Of a DNA stretch of 64,000 nt, positions 22,291-37,139 are shown piece by piece; positions within the stretch are counted from its first letter, which is position 1; the number at the start of each line of letters is the position of its first letter. Source of the DNA: Gordius sp. MW1 (taxonomy: Eukaryota > Nematomorpha > Gordioida > Gordea > Gordiidae). The position numbers and the translations under genes are program-made. The stretch spans positions 10,050,501-10,114,500 of the forward strand of contig OZ038528.1 of NCBI GenBank assembly GCA_964036665.1. Direction: 5' to 3'. The notes beneath the pieces were generated by a model, which worked only from the letters and a program-made list of their open reading frames with translations, was not told the DNA's origin and did no database searches.

Positions 22291-25200
22291 CGCAACACGA
22301 AAATCTTAATTTCCTTGAATATAAAACTTCCCATCGTGCATAAATTCTTATCGAGATTCTAACAAGGACATAATGCTAAGAATATTTACTGACTTTTAAA
22401 GATTTTTTCAGCCCCCTTTCGAAAGAATATGAAAAATAAATTTTTTTCGACATCAAAATTTTTTCATTTTTTTCGTTTCAACCATATCGCTCCCATGAAA
22501 GTTTTCGATATCAGAGGTGAATTCCGCAAAAAAAAATTTTTTATCTAAAATTATTAACTTTAAATCACGATCGCATAGAGCTTGTTTCACAAAAAGTAGA
22601 GACACGCTTAGAAAGCGATATTGAAACAATCTAAACGCAACACGAAAATCTTAATTTCCTTGAATCTAAAACTTCCCATCGTGCAAAAATTCTTATCGAG
22701 ACTCTAACAAGGACATAATGCTAAGAATATTTACTGACTTTTAACGATTTTTTCAGCCCCCTTTCGAAAGAATATGAAAAATAAATTATTTTCGACCTCA
22801 AAATTTTTTCATTTTTTTCGTTTCAACCATATCGCCCCCATAAAAGTTTTCGATATCAGAGGTGAATTCCGTAAAAAAAATTTTTTTATCTATTATTAAC
22901 TTTAAATCACGATCGCATAGAGCTTGTTTCACAAAAAGTAGAGACACGCTTAGAAAGCGATATTGAAACAATCTAAAAGCAACACGAAAATCTTAATTTC
23001 CTTCAATCTAAAACTTCCCCTTGTGCAAACATTCTTATCGAGATTCTAACAAGGACATAATGCTAAGAATATTTACTGACTTTTAAAGATTTTTTCAGCC
23101 CCCTTTCGAAAGAATATGAAAATAAATTTTTTTCGACCTCAAAATTTTTTCATTTTTTTCGTTTCAACCATATCGCCCCCATGAAAGTTCTCGATATCAG
23201 AAGTGAATTCCGTAAAAAAAAATTTTTTTGATCAGTCATCAAAAATTATTAACTTTAAATCACGATCGCATAGAGCTTGTTTCCCAAAAACTAGAGACAC
23301 GCTTAGAAAGCGATATTGAAACAATCTAAACGCAACACGAAAGTGTTAATTTCTCTCAATCTTAAACTTGGCCTCGTGCAAAATTTCTTATCGAGATTCT
23401 AACAAGGACATAATGCTAAGAATATTTACTCACTTTTAAAGATTTTTTGAGCCCCCTTTCGAAAGAATATGAAAAATAAATTATTTTCGACCTCAAAATT
23501 TTTTAATTTTTTTCGTTTCAACCATATCGCCCCCATGAAAGTTTTCGATATCAGAGGTGAATTCCGTAAAAAAAATTTTTTTTGATCATTCATCAAAAAT
23601 TATTAACTTTAAATCACGATCGCATAGAGCTTGTTTCACAAAAACTAGAGACACACTTAGAAAGCGATATTGAAACAATCTAAACGCAACACGAAAATCT
23701 TAATTTCTCAGCTAAAACTTCGCCTCGTGCAAAAATTCTTATCGAGATTCTAACAAGGACATAATGCTAAGAATATTTACTGACTTTTAAAGATTTTTTC
23801 AGCCCCCTTTCGAAAGAATATGAAAAATAAATTTTTTTCGACTTCAAAATTTTTTCATTTTTTTCGTTTCAACCATATCGCCCCCATGAAAGTTTTCGAT
23901 ATCAGAGGTGAATTCCGTAAAAAAATTTTTTTTTGATGAGTCATCAAAAATTATTAACTTTAAATCAGGATCGCATAGAGCTTGTTTCACAAAAACTAGA
24001 GACACGCTTAGAAAGCGATATTGAAACAATCTAAACGCAACACGAAAATGTTAATTTCTCCCAATCTAAAACTTGGCCTCGTGCAAAATTTCTTATCGAG
24101 ATTCTAACAAGGACATAATGCTAAGAATATTTACTGACTTTTAAAGATTTTTTCAGCCCCCTTTCGAAAGAATATGAAAAATAATATTTTTTTCGACCTC
24201 AAAATTTTTTCATTTTTTTTGTTCAACCATATCGCCCCATGAAAGTTTTCGATATCAGAGGTGAATTCCGTAAAAAAAAATTTTTTGATCAGTCATCAAA
24301 AATTATTAACTTTAAATCACGATCGTGTTTCACAGAAAGCGATATTAAAACAATCTAAACGCAACACGAAAATCTTAATTTCCTTGAATATAAAACTTCC
24401 CATCGTGCATAAATTCTTATCGAGATTCTAACAAGGACATAATGCTAAGAATATTTACTGACTTTTAAAGATTTTTTCAGCCCCCTTTCGAAAGAATATG
24501 AAAAATAATTTTTTTCGACATCAAAATTTTTTCATTTTTTTCGTTTCAACCATATCGCTCCCATGAAAGTTTTCGATATCAGAGGTGAATTCCGCAAAAA
24601 AAATTTTTTTATCTAAAATTATTAACTTTAAATCACGATCGCATAGAGCTTGTTTCACAAAAAGTAGAGACACGCTTAGAAAGCGATATTGAAACAATCT
24701 AAACGCAACACGAAAATCTTAATTTCCTTGAATCTAAAACTTCCCATCGTGCAAAAATTCTTATCGAGATTCTAACAAGGACATAATGCTAAGAATATTT
24801 ACTGACTTTTAAAGATTTTTTCAGCCCCTTTCGAAAGAATATGAAAAATAAATTTTTTTCGACATCAAAATTTTTTCATTTTTTTCGTTTCAACCATATC
24901 GCCCCCATGAAAGTTTTTGATATCAGAGGTGAATTCCGCAAAAAAAAAATTTTTTATCTAAAATTATTAACTTTAAATCACGATCGCATAGAGCTTGTTT
25001 CACAAAAAGTAGAGACACGCTAGAAAGCGATATTGAAACAATATAAACGCAACACGAAAATCTTAATTTCCTTGAATCTAAAACTTCCCATCGTGCAAAA
25101 ATTCTTATCGAGATTCTAACAAGGACATAATGCTAAGAATATTTACTGACTTTTAAAGATTTTTTCAGCCCCCTTTCGAAAGAATATGAAAAATAAATTA

Positions 25201-25299
25201 TTTTCGACCTCAAAATTTTTTCATTTTTTTCGTTTCAACCATATCGCCCCCATGAAAGTTTTCGATATCAGAGGTGAATTCCGTAAAAAAAATTTTTTT

Positions 25300-27359
25300 G
25301 TCTAAAATTATTAACTTTAAATCACGATCGCATAGAGCTTGTTTCACAAAAAGTAGAGACACGCTTAGAAAGCGATATTGAAACAATCTAAAAGCAACAC
25401 GAAAATCTTAATTTCCTTCAATCTAAAACTTCCCCTTGTGCAAACATTCTTATCGAGATTCTAACAAGGACATAATGCTAAGAATATTTACTGACTTTTA
25501 AAGATTTTTTCAGCCCCCTTTCGAAAGAATATGAAAATAAATTTTTTTCGACCTCAAAATTTTTTCATTTTTTTCGTTTCAACCATATCGCCCCCATGAA
25601 AGTTTTCGATATCAGAAGTGAATTCCGTAAAAAAAAATTTTTTTGATCAGTCATCAAAAATTATTAACTTTAAATCACGATCGCATAGAGCTTGTTTCAC
25701 AAAAACTAGAGACACGCTTAGAAAGCGATATTGAAACAATCTAAACGCAACACGAAAATCTTAATTTATCAGCTAAAACTTCGCCTCGTGCAAAAATTCT
25801 TATCGAGATTCTAACAAGGACATAATGCTAAGAATATTTACTGACTTTTAAAGATTTTTTCAGCCCCCTTTCGAAAGAATATGAAAAATAAATTTTTTTC
25901 GACTTCAAAATTTTTTCATTTTTTTCGTTTCAACCATATCGCCCCCATGAAAGTTTTCGATATCAGAGGTGAATTCCGTAAAAAAATATTTTTTTGATCA
26001 GTCATCAAAAATTATTAACTTTAAATCACGATCGTGTTTCACAGAAAGCGATATTGAAACAATCTAAACGCAACACGAAAATCTTAATTTCCTTGAATAT
26101 AAAACTTCCCATCGTGCATAAATTCTTATCGAGATTCTAACAAGGACATAATGCTAAGAATATTTACTGACTTTTAAAGATTTTTTCAGCCCCCTTTCGA
26201 AAGAATATGAAAAATAAATTTTTTTCGACATCAAAATTTTTTCATTTTTTTCGTTTCAACCATATCGCTCCCATGAAAGTTTTCGATATCAGAGGTGAAT
26301 TCCGCAAAAAAAAATTTTTTATCTAAAATTATTAACTTTAAATCACGATCGCATAGAGCTTGTTTCACAAAAAGTAGAGACACGCTTAGAAAGCGATATT
26401 GAAACAATCTAAACGCAACACGAAAATCTTAATTTCCTTGAATCTAAAACTTCCCATCGTGCAAAAATTCTTATCGAGACTCTAACAAGGACATAATGCT
26501 AAGAATATTTACTGACTTTTAACGATTTTTTCAGCCCCCTTTCGAAAGAATATGAAAAATAAATTATTTTCGACCTCAAAATTTTTTCATTTTTTTCGTT
26601 TCAACCATATCGCCCCCATAAAAGTTTTCGATATCAGAGGTGAATTCCGTAAAAAAATTTTTTTTATCTATTATTAACTTTAAATCACGATCGCATAGAG
26701 CTTGTTTCACAAAAAGTAGAGACACGCTTAGAAAGCGATATTGAAACAATCTAAAAGCAACACGAAAATCTTAATTTCCTTCAATCTAAAACTTCCCCTT
26801 GTGCAAACATTCTTATCGAGATTCTAACAAGGACATAATGCTAAGAATATTTACTGACTTTTAAAGATTTTTTCAGCCCCCTTTCGAAAGAATATGAAAA
26901 TAAATTTTTTTCGACCTCAAAATTTTTTCATTTTTTTCGTTTCAACTATATCGCCCCCATGAAAGTTTTCGATATCAGAAGTGAATTCCGTAAAAAAAAA
27001 TTTTTTTGATCAGTCATCAAAAATTATTAACTTTAAATCACGATCGCATAGAGCTTGTTTCCCAAAAACTAGAGACACGCTTAGAAAGCGATATTGAAAC
27101 AATCTAAACGCAACACGAAAGTGTTAATTTCTCTCAATCTTAAACTTGGCCTCGTGCAAAATTTCTTATCGAGATTCTAACAAGGACATAATGCTAAGAA
27201 TATTTACTCACTTTTAAAGATTTTTTGAGCCCCCTTTCGAAAGAATATGAAAAATAAATTATTTTCGACCTCAAAATTTTTTAATTTTTTTCGTTTCAAC
27301 CATATCGCCCCCATGAAAGTTTTCGATATCAGAGGTGAATTCCGTAAAAAAAATTTTTT
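25300..27359 (+). repeat. Six-monomer higher-order repeat (~2,060 bp), copy 1
   Basis: Starts at the 'ttttttgtctaaaatt' subtype (~25,300) and runs through the short cgatcgtgtttcacag monomer (26,033) and the 'tttttgagcccc' variant (~27,225). Copy 2 follows directly. Confidence 0.82.
26992..27007. other. A-run/T-run tract (A9T7), example
   Basis: Nine A followed directly by seven T, after 'gaattccgt' and before 'gatcagtcatc'. Nearly every B monomer has such a tract here; the combined length is usually 15 or 16 while the A/T boundary varies from monomer to monomer. Being self-complementary, it could form a hairpin or a strongly bent segment. Confidence 0.85.
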
Positions 27360-29410
27360 TGTCTAAAATTATTAACTTTAAATCACGATCGCATAGAGCT
27401 TGTTTCACAAAAAGTAGAGACACGCTTAGAAAGCGATATTGAAACAATCTAAAAGCAACACGAAAATCTTAATTTCCTTCAATCTAAAACTTCCCCTTGT
27501 GCAAACATTCTTATCGAGATTCTAACAAGGACATAATGCTAAGAATATTTACTGACTTTTAAAGATTTTTTCAGCCCCCTTTCGAAAGAATATGAAAATA
27601 AATTTTTTTCGACCTCAAAATTTTTTCATTTTTTTCGTTTCAACCATATCGCCCCCATGAAAGTTTTCGATATCAGAAGTGAATTCCGTAAAAAAAAATT
27701 TTTTTGATCAGTCATCAAAAATTATTAACTTTAAATCACGATCGCATAGAGCTTGTTTCACAAAAACTAGAGACACGCTTAGAAAGCGATATTGAAACAA
27801 TCTAAACGCAACACGAAAATCTTAATTTATCAGCTAAAACTTCGCCTCGTGCAAAAATTCTTATCGAGATTCTAACAAGGACATAATGCTAAGAATATTT
27901 ACTGACTTTTAAAGATTTTTTCAGCCCCCTTTCGAAAGAATATGAAAAATAAATTTTTTTCGACTTCAAAATTTTTTCATTTTTTTCGTTTCAACCATAT
28001 CGCCCCCATGAAAGTTTTCGATATCAGAGGTGAATTCCGTAAAAAAATATTTTTTTGATCAGTCATCAAAAATTATTAACTTTAAATCACGATCGTGTTT
28101 CACAGAAAGCGATATTGAAACAATCTAAACGCAACACGAAAATCTTAATTTCCTTGAATATAAAACTTCCCATCGTGCATAAATTCTTATCGAGATTCTA
28201 ACAAGGACATAATGCTAAGAATATTTACTGACTTTTAAAGATTTTTTCAGCCCCCTTTCGAAAGAATATGAAAAATAAATTTTTTTCGACATCAAAATTT
28301 TTTCATTTTTTTCGTTTCAACCATATCGCTCCCATGAAAGTTTTCGATATCAGAGGTGAATTCCGCAAAAAAAAATTTTTTATCTAAAATTATTAACTTT
28401 AAATCACGATCGCATAGAGCTTGTTTCACAAAAAGTAGAGACACGCTTAGAAAGCGATATTGAAACAATCTAAACGCAACACGAAAATCTTAATTTCCTT
28501 GAATCTAAAACTTCCCATCGTGCAAAAATTCTTATCGAGACTCTAACAAGGACATAATGCTAAGAATATTTACTGACTTTTAACGATTTTTTCAGCCCCC
28601 TTTCGAAAGAATATGAAAAATAAATTATTTTCGACCTCAAAATTTTTTCATTTTTTTCGTTTCAACCATATCGCCCCCATAAAAGTTTTCGATATCAGAG
28701 GTGAATTCCGTAAAAAAATTTTTTTTATCTATTATTAACTTTAAATCACGATCGCATAGAGCTTGTTTCACAAAAAGTAGAGACACGCTTAGAAAGCGAT
28801 ATTGAAACAATCTAAAAGCAACACGAAAATCTTAATTTCCTTCAATCTAAAACTTCCCCTTGTGCAAACATTCTTATCGAGATTCTAACAAGGACATAAT
28901 GCTAAGAATATTTACTGACTTTTAAAGATTTTTTCAGCCCCCTTTCGAAAGAATATGAAAATAAATTTTTTTCGACCTCAAAATTTTTTCATTTTTTTCG
29001 TTTCAACTATATCGCCCCCATGAAAGTTTTCGATATCAGAAGTGAATTCCGTAAAAAAAAATTTTTTTGATCAGTCATCAAAAATTATTAACTTTAAATC
29101 ACGATCGCATAGAGCTTGTTTCCCAAAAACTAGAGACACGCTTAGAAAGCGATATTGAAACAATCTAAACGCAACACGAAAGTGTTAATTTCTCTCAATC
29201 TTAAACTTGGCCTCGTGCAAAATTTCTTATCGAGATTCTAACAAGGACATAATGCTAAGAATATTTACTCACTTTTAAAGATTTTTTGAGCCCCCTTTCG
29301 AAAGAATATGAAAAATAAATTATTTTCGACCTCAAAATTTTTTAATTTTTTTCGTTTCAACCATATCGCCCCCATGAAAGTTTTCGATATCAGAGGTGAA
29401 TTCCGTAAAA
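27360..29410 (+). repeat. Six-monomer higher-order repeat (~2,060 bp), copy 2
   Basis: Same monomer order as 25,300-27,359: 'gtctaaaatt' at ~27,360, short monomer at 28,094 (shift 2,061), 'tttttgagcccc' at ~29,284 (shift ~2,059). It then switches to the 'gatcattcatc' subtype found at ~23,580. Confidence 0.82.
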
Positions 29411-30690
29411 AAAATTTTTTTTGATCATTCATCAAAAATTATTAACTTTAAATCACGATCGCATAGAGCTTGTTTCACAAAAACTAGAGACACACTTAGA
29501 AAGCGATATTGAAACAATCTAAACGCAACACGAAAATCTTAATTTCTCAGCTAAAACTTCGCCTCGTGCAAAAATTCTTATCGAGATTCTAACAAGGACA
29601 TAATGCTAAGAATATTTACTGACTTTTAAAGATTTTTTCAGCCCCCTTTCGAAAGAATATGAAAATAAATTTTTTCGACATCAAAATTTTTTCATTTTTT
29701 TCGTTTCAACCATATCGCTCCCATGAAAGTTTTCGATATCAGAGGTGAATTCCGCAAAAAAAATTTTTTTATCTAAAATTATTAACTTTAAATCACGATC
29801 GCATAGAGCTTGTTTCACAAAAAGTAGAGACACGCTTAGAAAGCGATATTGAAACAATCTAAACGCAACACGAAAATCTTAATTTCCTTGAATCTAAAAC
29901 TTCCCATCGTGCAAAAATTCTTATCGAGATTCTAACAAGGACATAATGCTAAGAATATTTACTGACTTTTAAAGATTTTTTCAGCCCCTTTCGAAAGAAT
30001 ATGAAAAATAAATTTTTTTCGACATCAAAATTTTTTCATTTTTTTCGTTTCAACCATATCGCCCCCATGAAAGTTTTTGATATCAGAGGTGAATTCCGCA
30101 AAAAAAAATTTTTTATCTAAAATTATTAACTTTAAATCACGATCGCATAGAGCTTGTTTCACAAAAAGTAGAGACACGCTAGAAAGCGATATTGAAACAA
30201 TATAAACGCAACACGAAAATCTTAATTTCCTTGAATCTAAAACTTCCCATCGTGCAAAAATTCTTATCGAGATTCTAACAAGGACATAATGCTAAGAATA
30301 TTTACTGACTTTTAAAGATTTTTTCAGCCCCCTTTCGAAAGAATATGAAAAATAAATTATTTTCGACCTCAAAATTTTTTCATTTTTTTCGTTTCACCCA
30401 TATCGCCCCCATGAAAGTTTTCGATATCAGAGGTGAATTCCGTAAAAAAAATTTTTTTGTCTAAAATTATTAACTTTAAATCACGATCGCATAGAGCTTG
30501 TTTCACAAAAAGTAGAGACACGCTTAGAAAGCGATATTGAAACAATCTAAAAGCAACACGAAAATCTTAATTTCCTTCAATCTAAAACTTCCCCTTGTGC
30601 AAACATTCTTATCGAGATTCTAACAAGGACATAATGCTAAGAATATTTACTGACTTTTAAAGATTTTTTCAGCCCCCTTTCGAAAGAATA
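27945..30690 (+). repeat. Eight-monomer higher-order repeat (~2,746 bp), copy 1
   Basis: Defined by 'tttttcgacttc' at ~27,960, the short monomer at 28,094, 'tttttgagcccc' at ~29,284, 'aaattttttcgacatc' at ~29,668 and 'cgtttcaccca' at ~30,390. All recur ~2,746 bp later. Overlaps the second 2,060-bp copy, so the two duplications are nested. Confidence 0.8.
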
Positions 30691-33436
30691 TGAAAAATAA
30701 ATTTTTTTCGACTTCAAAATTTTTTCATTTTTTTCGTTTCAACCATATCGCCCCCATGAAAGTTTTCGATATCAGAGGTGAATTCCGTAAAAAAATATTT
30801 TTTTGATCAGTCATCAAAAATTATTAACTTTAAATCACGATCGTGTTTCACAGAAAGCGATATTGAAACAATCTAAACGCAACACGAAAATCTTAATTTC
30901 CTTGAATATAAAACTTCCCATCGTGCATAAATTCTTATCGAGATTCTAACAAGGACATAATGCTAAGAATATTTACTGACTTTTAAAGATTTTTTCAGCC
31001 CCCTTTCGAAAGAATATGAAAAATAAATTTTTTTCGACATCAAAATTTTTTCATTTTTTTCGTTTCAACCATATCGCTCCCATGAAAGTTTTCGATATCA
31101 GAGGTGAATTCCGCAAAAAAAAATTTTTTATCTAAAATTATTAACTTTAAATCACGATCGCATAGAGCTTGTTTCACAAAAAGTAGAGACACGCTTAGAA
31201 AGCGATATTGAAACAATCTAAACGCAACACGAAAATCTTAATTTCCTTGAATCTAAAACTTCCCATCGTGCAAAAATTCTTATCGAGACTCTAACAAGGA
31301 CATAATGCTAAGAATATTTACTGACTTTTAACGATTTTTTCAGCCCCCTTTCGAAAGAATATGAAAAATAAATTATTTTCGACCTCAAAATTTTTTCATT
31401 TTTTTCGTTTCAACCATATCGCCCCCATAAAAGTTTTCGATATCAGAGGTGAATTCCGTAAAAAAATTTTTTTTATCTATTATTAACTTTAAATCACGAT
31501 CGCATAGAGCTTGTTTCACAAAAAGTAGAGACACGCTTAGAAAGCGATATTGAAACAATCTAAAAGCAACACGAAAATCTTAATTTCCTTCAATCTAAAA
31601 CTTCCCCTTGTGCAAACATTCTTATCGAGATTCTAACAAGGACATAATGCTAAGAATATTTACTGACTTTTAAAGATTTTTTCAGCCCCCTTTCGAAAGA
31701 ATATGAAAATAAATTTTTTTCGACCTCAAAATTTTTTCATTTTTTTCGTTTCAACTATATCGCCCCCATGAAAGTTTTCGATATCAGAAGTGAATTCCGT
31801 AAAAAAAATTTTTTTTGATCAGTCATCAAAAATTATTAACTTTAAATCACGATCGCATAGAGCTTGTTTCCCAAAAACTAGAGACACGCTTAGAAAGCGA
31901 TATTGAAACAATCTAAACGCAACACGAAAGTGTTAATTTCTCTCAATCTTAAACTTGGCCTCGTGCAAAATTTCTTATCGAGATTCTAACAAGGACATAA
32001 TGCTAAGAATATTTACTCACTTTTAAAGATTTTTTGAGCCCCCTTTCGAAAGAATATGAAAAATAAATTATTTTCGACCTCAAAATTTTTTAATTTTTTT
32101 CGTTTCAACCATATCGCCCCCATGAAAGTTTTCGATATCAGAGGTGAATTCCGTAAAAAAAATTTTTTTTGATCATTCATCAAAAATTATTAACTTTAAA
32201 TCACGATCGCATAGAGCTTGTTTCACAAAAACTAGAGACACACTTAGAAAGCGATATTGAAACAATCTAAACGCAACACGAAAATCTTAATTTCTCAGCT
32301 AAAACTTCGCCTCGTGCAAAAATTCTTATCGAGATTCTAACAAGGACATAATGCTAAGAATATTTACTGACTTTTAAAGATTTTTTCAGCCCCCTTTCGA
32401 AAGAATATGAAAATAAATTTTTTCGACATCAAAATTTTTTCATTTTTTTCGTTTCAACCATATCGCTCCCATGAAAGTTTTCGATATCAGAGGTGAATTC
32501 CGCAAAAAAAATTTTTTTATCTAAAATTATTAACTTTAAATCACGATCGCATAGAGCTTGTTTCACAAAAAGTAGAGACACGCTTAGAAAGCGATATTGA
32601 AACAATCTAAACGCAACACGAAAATCTTAATTTCCTTGAATCTAAAACTTCCCATCGTGCAAAAATTCTTATCGAGATTCTAACAAGGACATAATGCTAA
32701 GAATATTTACTGACTTTTAAAGATTTTTTCAGCCCCTTTCGAAAGAATATGAAAAATAAATTTTTTTCGACATCAAAATTTTTTCATTTTTTTCGTTTCA
32801 ACCATATCGCCCCCATGAAAGTTTTTGATATCAGAGGTGAATTCCGCAAAAAAAAATTTTTTATCTAAAATTATTAACTTTAAATCACGATCGCATAGAG
32901 CTTGTTTCACAAAAAGTAGAGACACGCTAGAAAGCGATATTGAAACAATATAAACGCAACACGAAAATCTTAATTTCCTTGAATCTAAAACTTCCCATCG
33001 TGCAAAAATTCTTATCGAGATTCTAACAAGGACATAATGCTAAGAATATTTACTGACTTTTAAAGATTTTTTCAGCCCCCTTTCGAAAGAATATGAAAAA
33101 TAAATTATTTTCGACCTCAAAATTTTTTCATTTTTTTCGTTTCACCCATATCGCCCCCATGAAAGTTTTCGATATCAGAGGTGAATTCCGTAAAAAAAAT
33201 TTTTTTGTCTAAAATTATTAACTTTAAATCACGATCGCATAGAGCTTGTTTCACAAAAAGTAGAGACACGCTTAGAAAGCGATATTGAAACAATCTAAAA
33301 GCAACACGAAAATCTTAATTTCCTTCAATCTAAAACTTCCCCTTGTGCAAACATTCTTATCGAGATTCTAACAAGGACATAATGCTAAGAATATTTACTG
33401 ACTTTTAAAGATTTTTTCAGCCCCCTTTCGAAAGAA
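30691..33436 (+). repeat. Eight-monomer higher-order repeat (~2,746 bp), copy 2
   Basis: Repeats the 27,945-30,690 order: short monomer at 30,841, 'tttttgagcccc' at ~32,030, 'aaattttttcgacatc' at ~32,414, 'cgtttcaccca' at ~33,139. The next round is one monomer longer (shift ~3,095 bp to the short monomer at 33,939). Confidence 0.8.
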
Positions 33437-36400
33437 TATGAAAATAAATTTTTTTCGACCTCAAAATTTTTTCATTTTTTTCGTTTCAACCATATCGCCC
33501 CCATGAAAGTTTTCGATATCAGAAGTGAATTCCGTAAAAAAAATTTTTTTGATCAGTCATCAAAAATTATTAACTTTAAATCACGATCGCATAGAGCTTG
33601 TTTCACAAAAACTAGAGACACGCTTAGAAAGCGATATTGAAACAATCTAAACGCAACACGAAAATCTTAATTTATCAGCTAAAACTTCGCCTCGTGCAAA
33701 AATTCTTATCGAGATTCTAACAAGGACATAATGCTAAGAATATTTACTGACTTTTAAAGATTTTTTCAGCCCCCTTTCGAAAGAATATGAAAAATAAATT
33801 TTTTTCGACTTCAAAATTTTTTCATTTTTTTCGTTTCAACCATATCGCCCCCATGAAAGTTTTCGATATCAGAGGTGAATTCCGTAAAAAAATATTTTTT
33901 TGATCAGTCATCAAAAATTATTAACTTTAAATCACGATCGTGTTTCACAGAAAGCGATATTGAAACAATCTAAACGCAACACGAAAATCTTAATTTCCTT
34001 GAATATAAAACTTCCCATCGTGCATAAATTCTTATCGAGATTCTAACAAGGACATAATGCTAAGAATATTTACTGACTTTTAAAGATTTTTTCAGCCCCC
34101 TTTCGAAAGAATATGAAAAATAAATTTTTTTCGACATCAAAATTTTTTCATTTTTTTCGTTTCAACCATATCGCTCCCATGAAAGTTTTCGATATCAGAG
34201 GTGAATTCCGCAAAAAAAAATTTTTTATCTAAAATTATTAACTTTAAATCACGATCGCATAGAGCTTGTTTCACAAAAAGTAGAGACACGCTTAGAAAGC
34301 GATATTGAAACAATCTAAACGCAACACGAAAATCTTAATTTCCTTGAATCTAAAACTTCCCATCGTGCAAAAATTCTTATCGAGACTCTAACAAGGACAT
34401 AATGCTAAGAATATTTACTGACTTTTAACGATTTTTTCAGCCCCCTTTCGAAAGAATATGAAAAATAAATTATTTTCGACCTCAAAATTTTTTCATTTTT
34501 TTCGTTTCAACCATATCGCCCCCATAAAAGTTTTCGATATCAGAGGTGAATTCCGTAAAAAATTTTTTTTTATCTATTATTAACTTTAAATCACGATCGC
34601 ATAGAGCTTGTTTCACAAAAAGTAGAGACACGCTTAGAAAGCGATATTGAAACAATCTAAAAGCAACACGAAAATCTTAATTTCCTTCAATCTAAAACTT
34701 CCCCTTGTGCAAACATTCTTATCGAGATTCTAACAAGGACATAATGCTAAGAATATTTACTGACTTTTAAAGATTTTTTCAGCCCCCTTTCGAAAGAATA
34801 TGAAAATAAATTTTTTTCGACCTCAAAATTTTTTCATTTTTTTCGTTTCAACTATATCGCCCCCATGAAAGTTTTCGATATCAGAAGTGAATTCCGTAAA
34901 AAAAAATTTTTTTGATCAGTCATCAAAAATTATTAACTTTAAATCACGATCGCATAGAGCTTGTTTCCCAAAAACTAGAGACACGCTTAGAAAGCGATAT
35001 TGAAACAATCTAAACGCAACACGAAAGTGTTAATTTCTCTCAATCTTAAACTTGGCCTCGTGCAAAATTTCTTATCGAGATTCTAACAAGGACATAATGC
35101 TAAGAATATTTACTCACTTTTAAAGATTTTTTGAGCCCCCTTTCGAAAGAATATGAAAAATAAATTATTTTCGACCTCAAAATTTTTTAATTTTTTTCGT
35201 TTCAACCATATCGCCCCCATGAAAGTTTTCGATATCAGAGGTGAATTCCGTAAAAAAAATTTTTTTTGATCATTCATCAAAAATTATTAACTTTAAATCA
35301 CGATCGCATAGAGCTTGTTTCACAAAAAGTAGAGACACGCTTAGAAAGCGATATTGAAACAATCTAAAAGCAACACGAAAATCTTAATTTCCTTCAATCT
35401 AAAACTTCCCCTTGTGCAAACATTCTTATCGAGATTCTAACAAGGACATAATGCTAAGAATATTTACTGACTTTTAAAGATTTTTTCAGCCCCCTTTCGA
35501 AAGAATATGAAAATAAATTTTTTTCGACCTCAAAATTTTTTCAATTTTTTCGTTTCAACCATATCGCCCCCATGAAAGTTTTCGATATCAGAAGTGAATT
35601 CCGTAAAAAAAAATTTTTTTGATCAGTCATCAAAAATTATTAACTTTAAATCACGATCGCATAGAGCTTGTTTCACAAAAACTAGAGACACGCTTAGAAA
35701 GCGATATTGAAACAATCTAAACGCAACACGAAAATCTTAATTTCTCAGCTAAAACTTCGCCTCGTGCAAAAATTCTTATCGAGATTCTAACAAGGACATA
35801 ATGCTAAGAATATTTACTGACTTTTAAAGATTTTTTCAGCCCCCTTTCGAAAGAATATGAAAAATAAATTTTTTTCGACTTCAAAATTTTTTCATTTTTT
35901 TCGTTTCAACCATATCGCCCCCATGAAAGTTTTCGATATCAGAGGTGAATTCCGTAAAAAAAATTTTTTTTGATCAGTCATCAAAAATTATTAACTTTAA
36001 ATCACGATCGCATAGAGCTTGTTTCACAAAAACTAGAGACACGCTTAGAAAGCGATAAAACTATCTAAACGCAACACGAAAATCTTAATTTCCTTGAATC
36101 TAAAACTTCCCATCGTGCTAAAATTCTTATCGAGACTCTAACAAGGACATAATGCTAAGAATATTTACTAACTTTTAAAGATTTTTTCAGCCCAATTTCA
36201 AAAGAATATGAAAAATAACATTTTTTTCGACCTCAAAATTTTTTCATTTTTTTCGTTCAACCATATCGCCCCATGAAAGTTTTCGATATCAGAGGTGAAT
36301 TCCGTAAAAAAAAAATTTTTGATCAGTCATCAAAAATTATTAACTTTAAATCACGATCGTGTTTCACAGAAAGCATATTGAAACAATCTAAACGCAACAC

Positions 36401-37139
36401 GAAAATCTTAATTTCCTTGAATATAAAACTTTCCATCGTGCATAAATTCTTATCGAGATCCTAACAAGGACATAATGCTAAGAATATTTACTGACTTTTA
36501 AAGATTTTTTCAGCCCCCTTTCGAAAGAATATGAAAAATAAATTTTTTTCGACATCAAAATTTTTTCATTTTTTTCGTTTCAACCATATCGCTCCCATGA
36601 AAGTTTTCGATATCAGAGGTGAATTCCGCAAAAAAAATTTTTTTATCTAAAATTATTAACTTTAAATCACGATCGCATAGAGCTTGTTTCACAAAAAGTA
36701 GAGACACGCTTAGAAAGCGATATTGAAACAATCTAAACGCAACACGAAAATCTTAATTTCCTTGAATCTAAAACTTCCCATCGTGCAAAAATTCTTATCG
36801 AGACTCTAACAAGGACATAATGCTAAGAATATTTACTGACTTTTAAAGATTTTTTCAGCCCCCTTTCGAAAGAATATGAAAAATAAATTATTTTCGACCT
36901 CAAAATTTTTTCATTTTTTTCGTTTCAACCATATCGCCCCCATAAAAGTTTTCGATATCAGAGGTGAATTCCGTAAAAAATTTTTTTTTATCTATTATTA
37001 ACTTTAAATCACGATCGCATAGAGCTTGTTTCACAAAAAGTAGAGACACGCTTAGAAAGCGATATTGAAACAATCTAAACGCAACACGAAAATGTTAATT
37101 TCTCCCAATCTAAAACTTGGCCTCGTGCAAAATTTCTTA

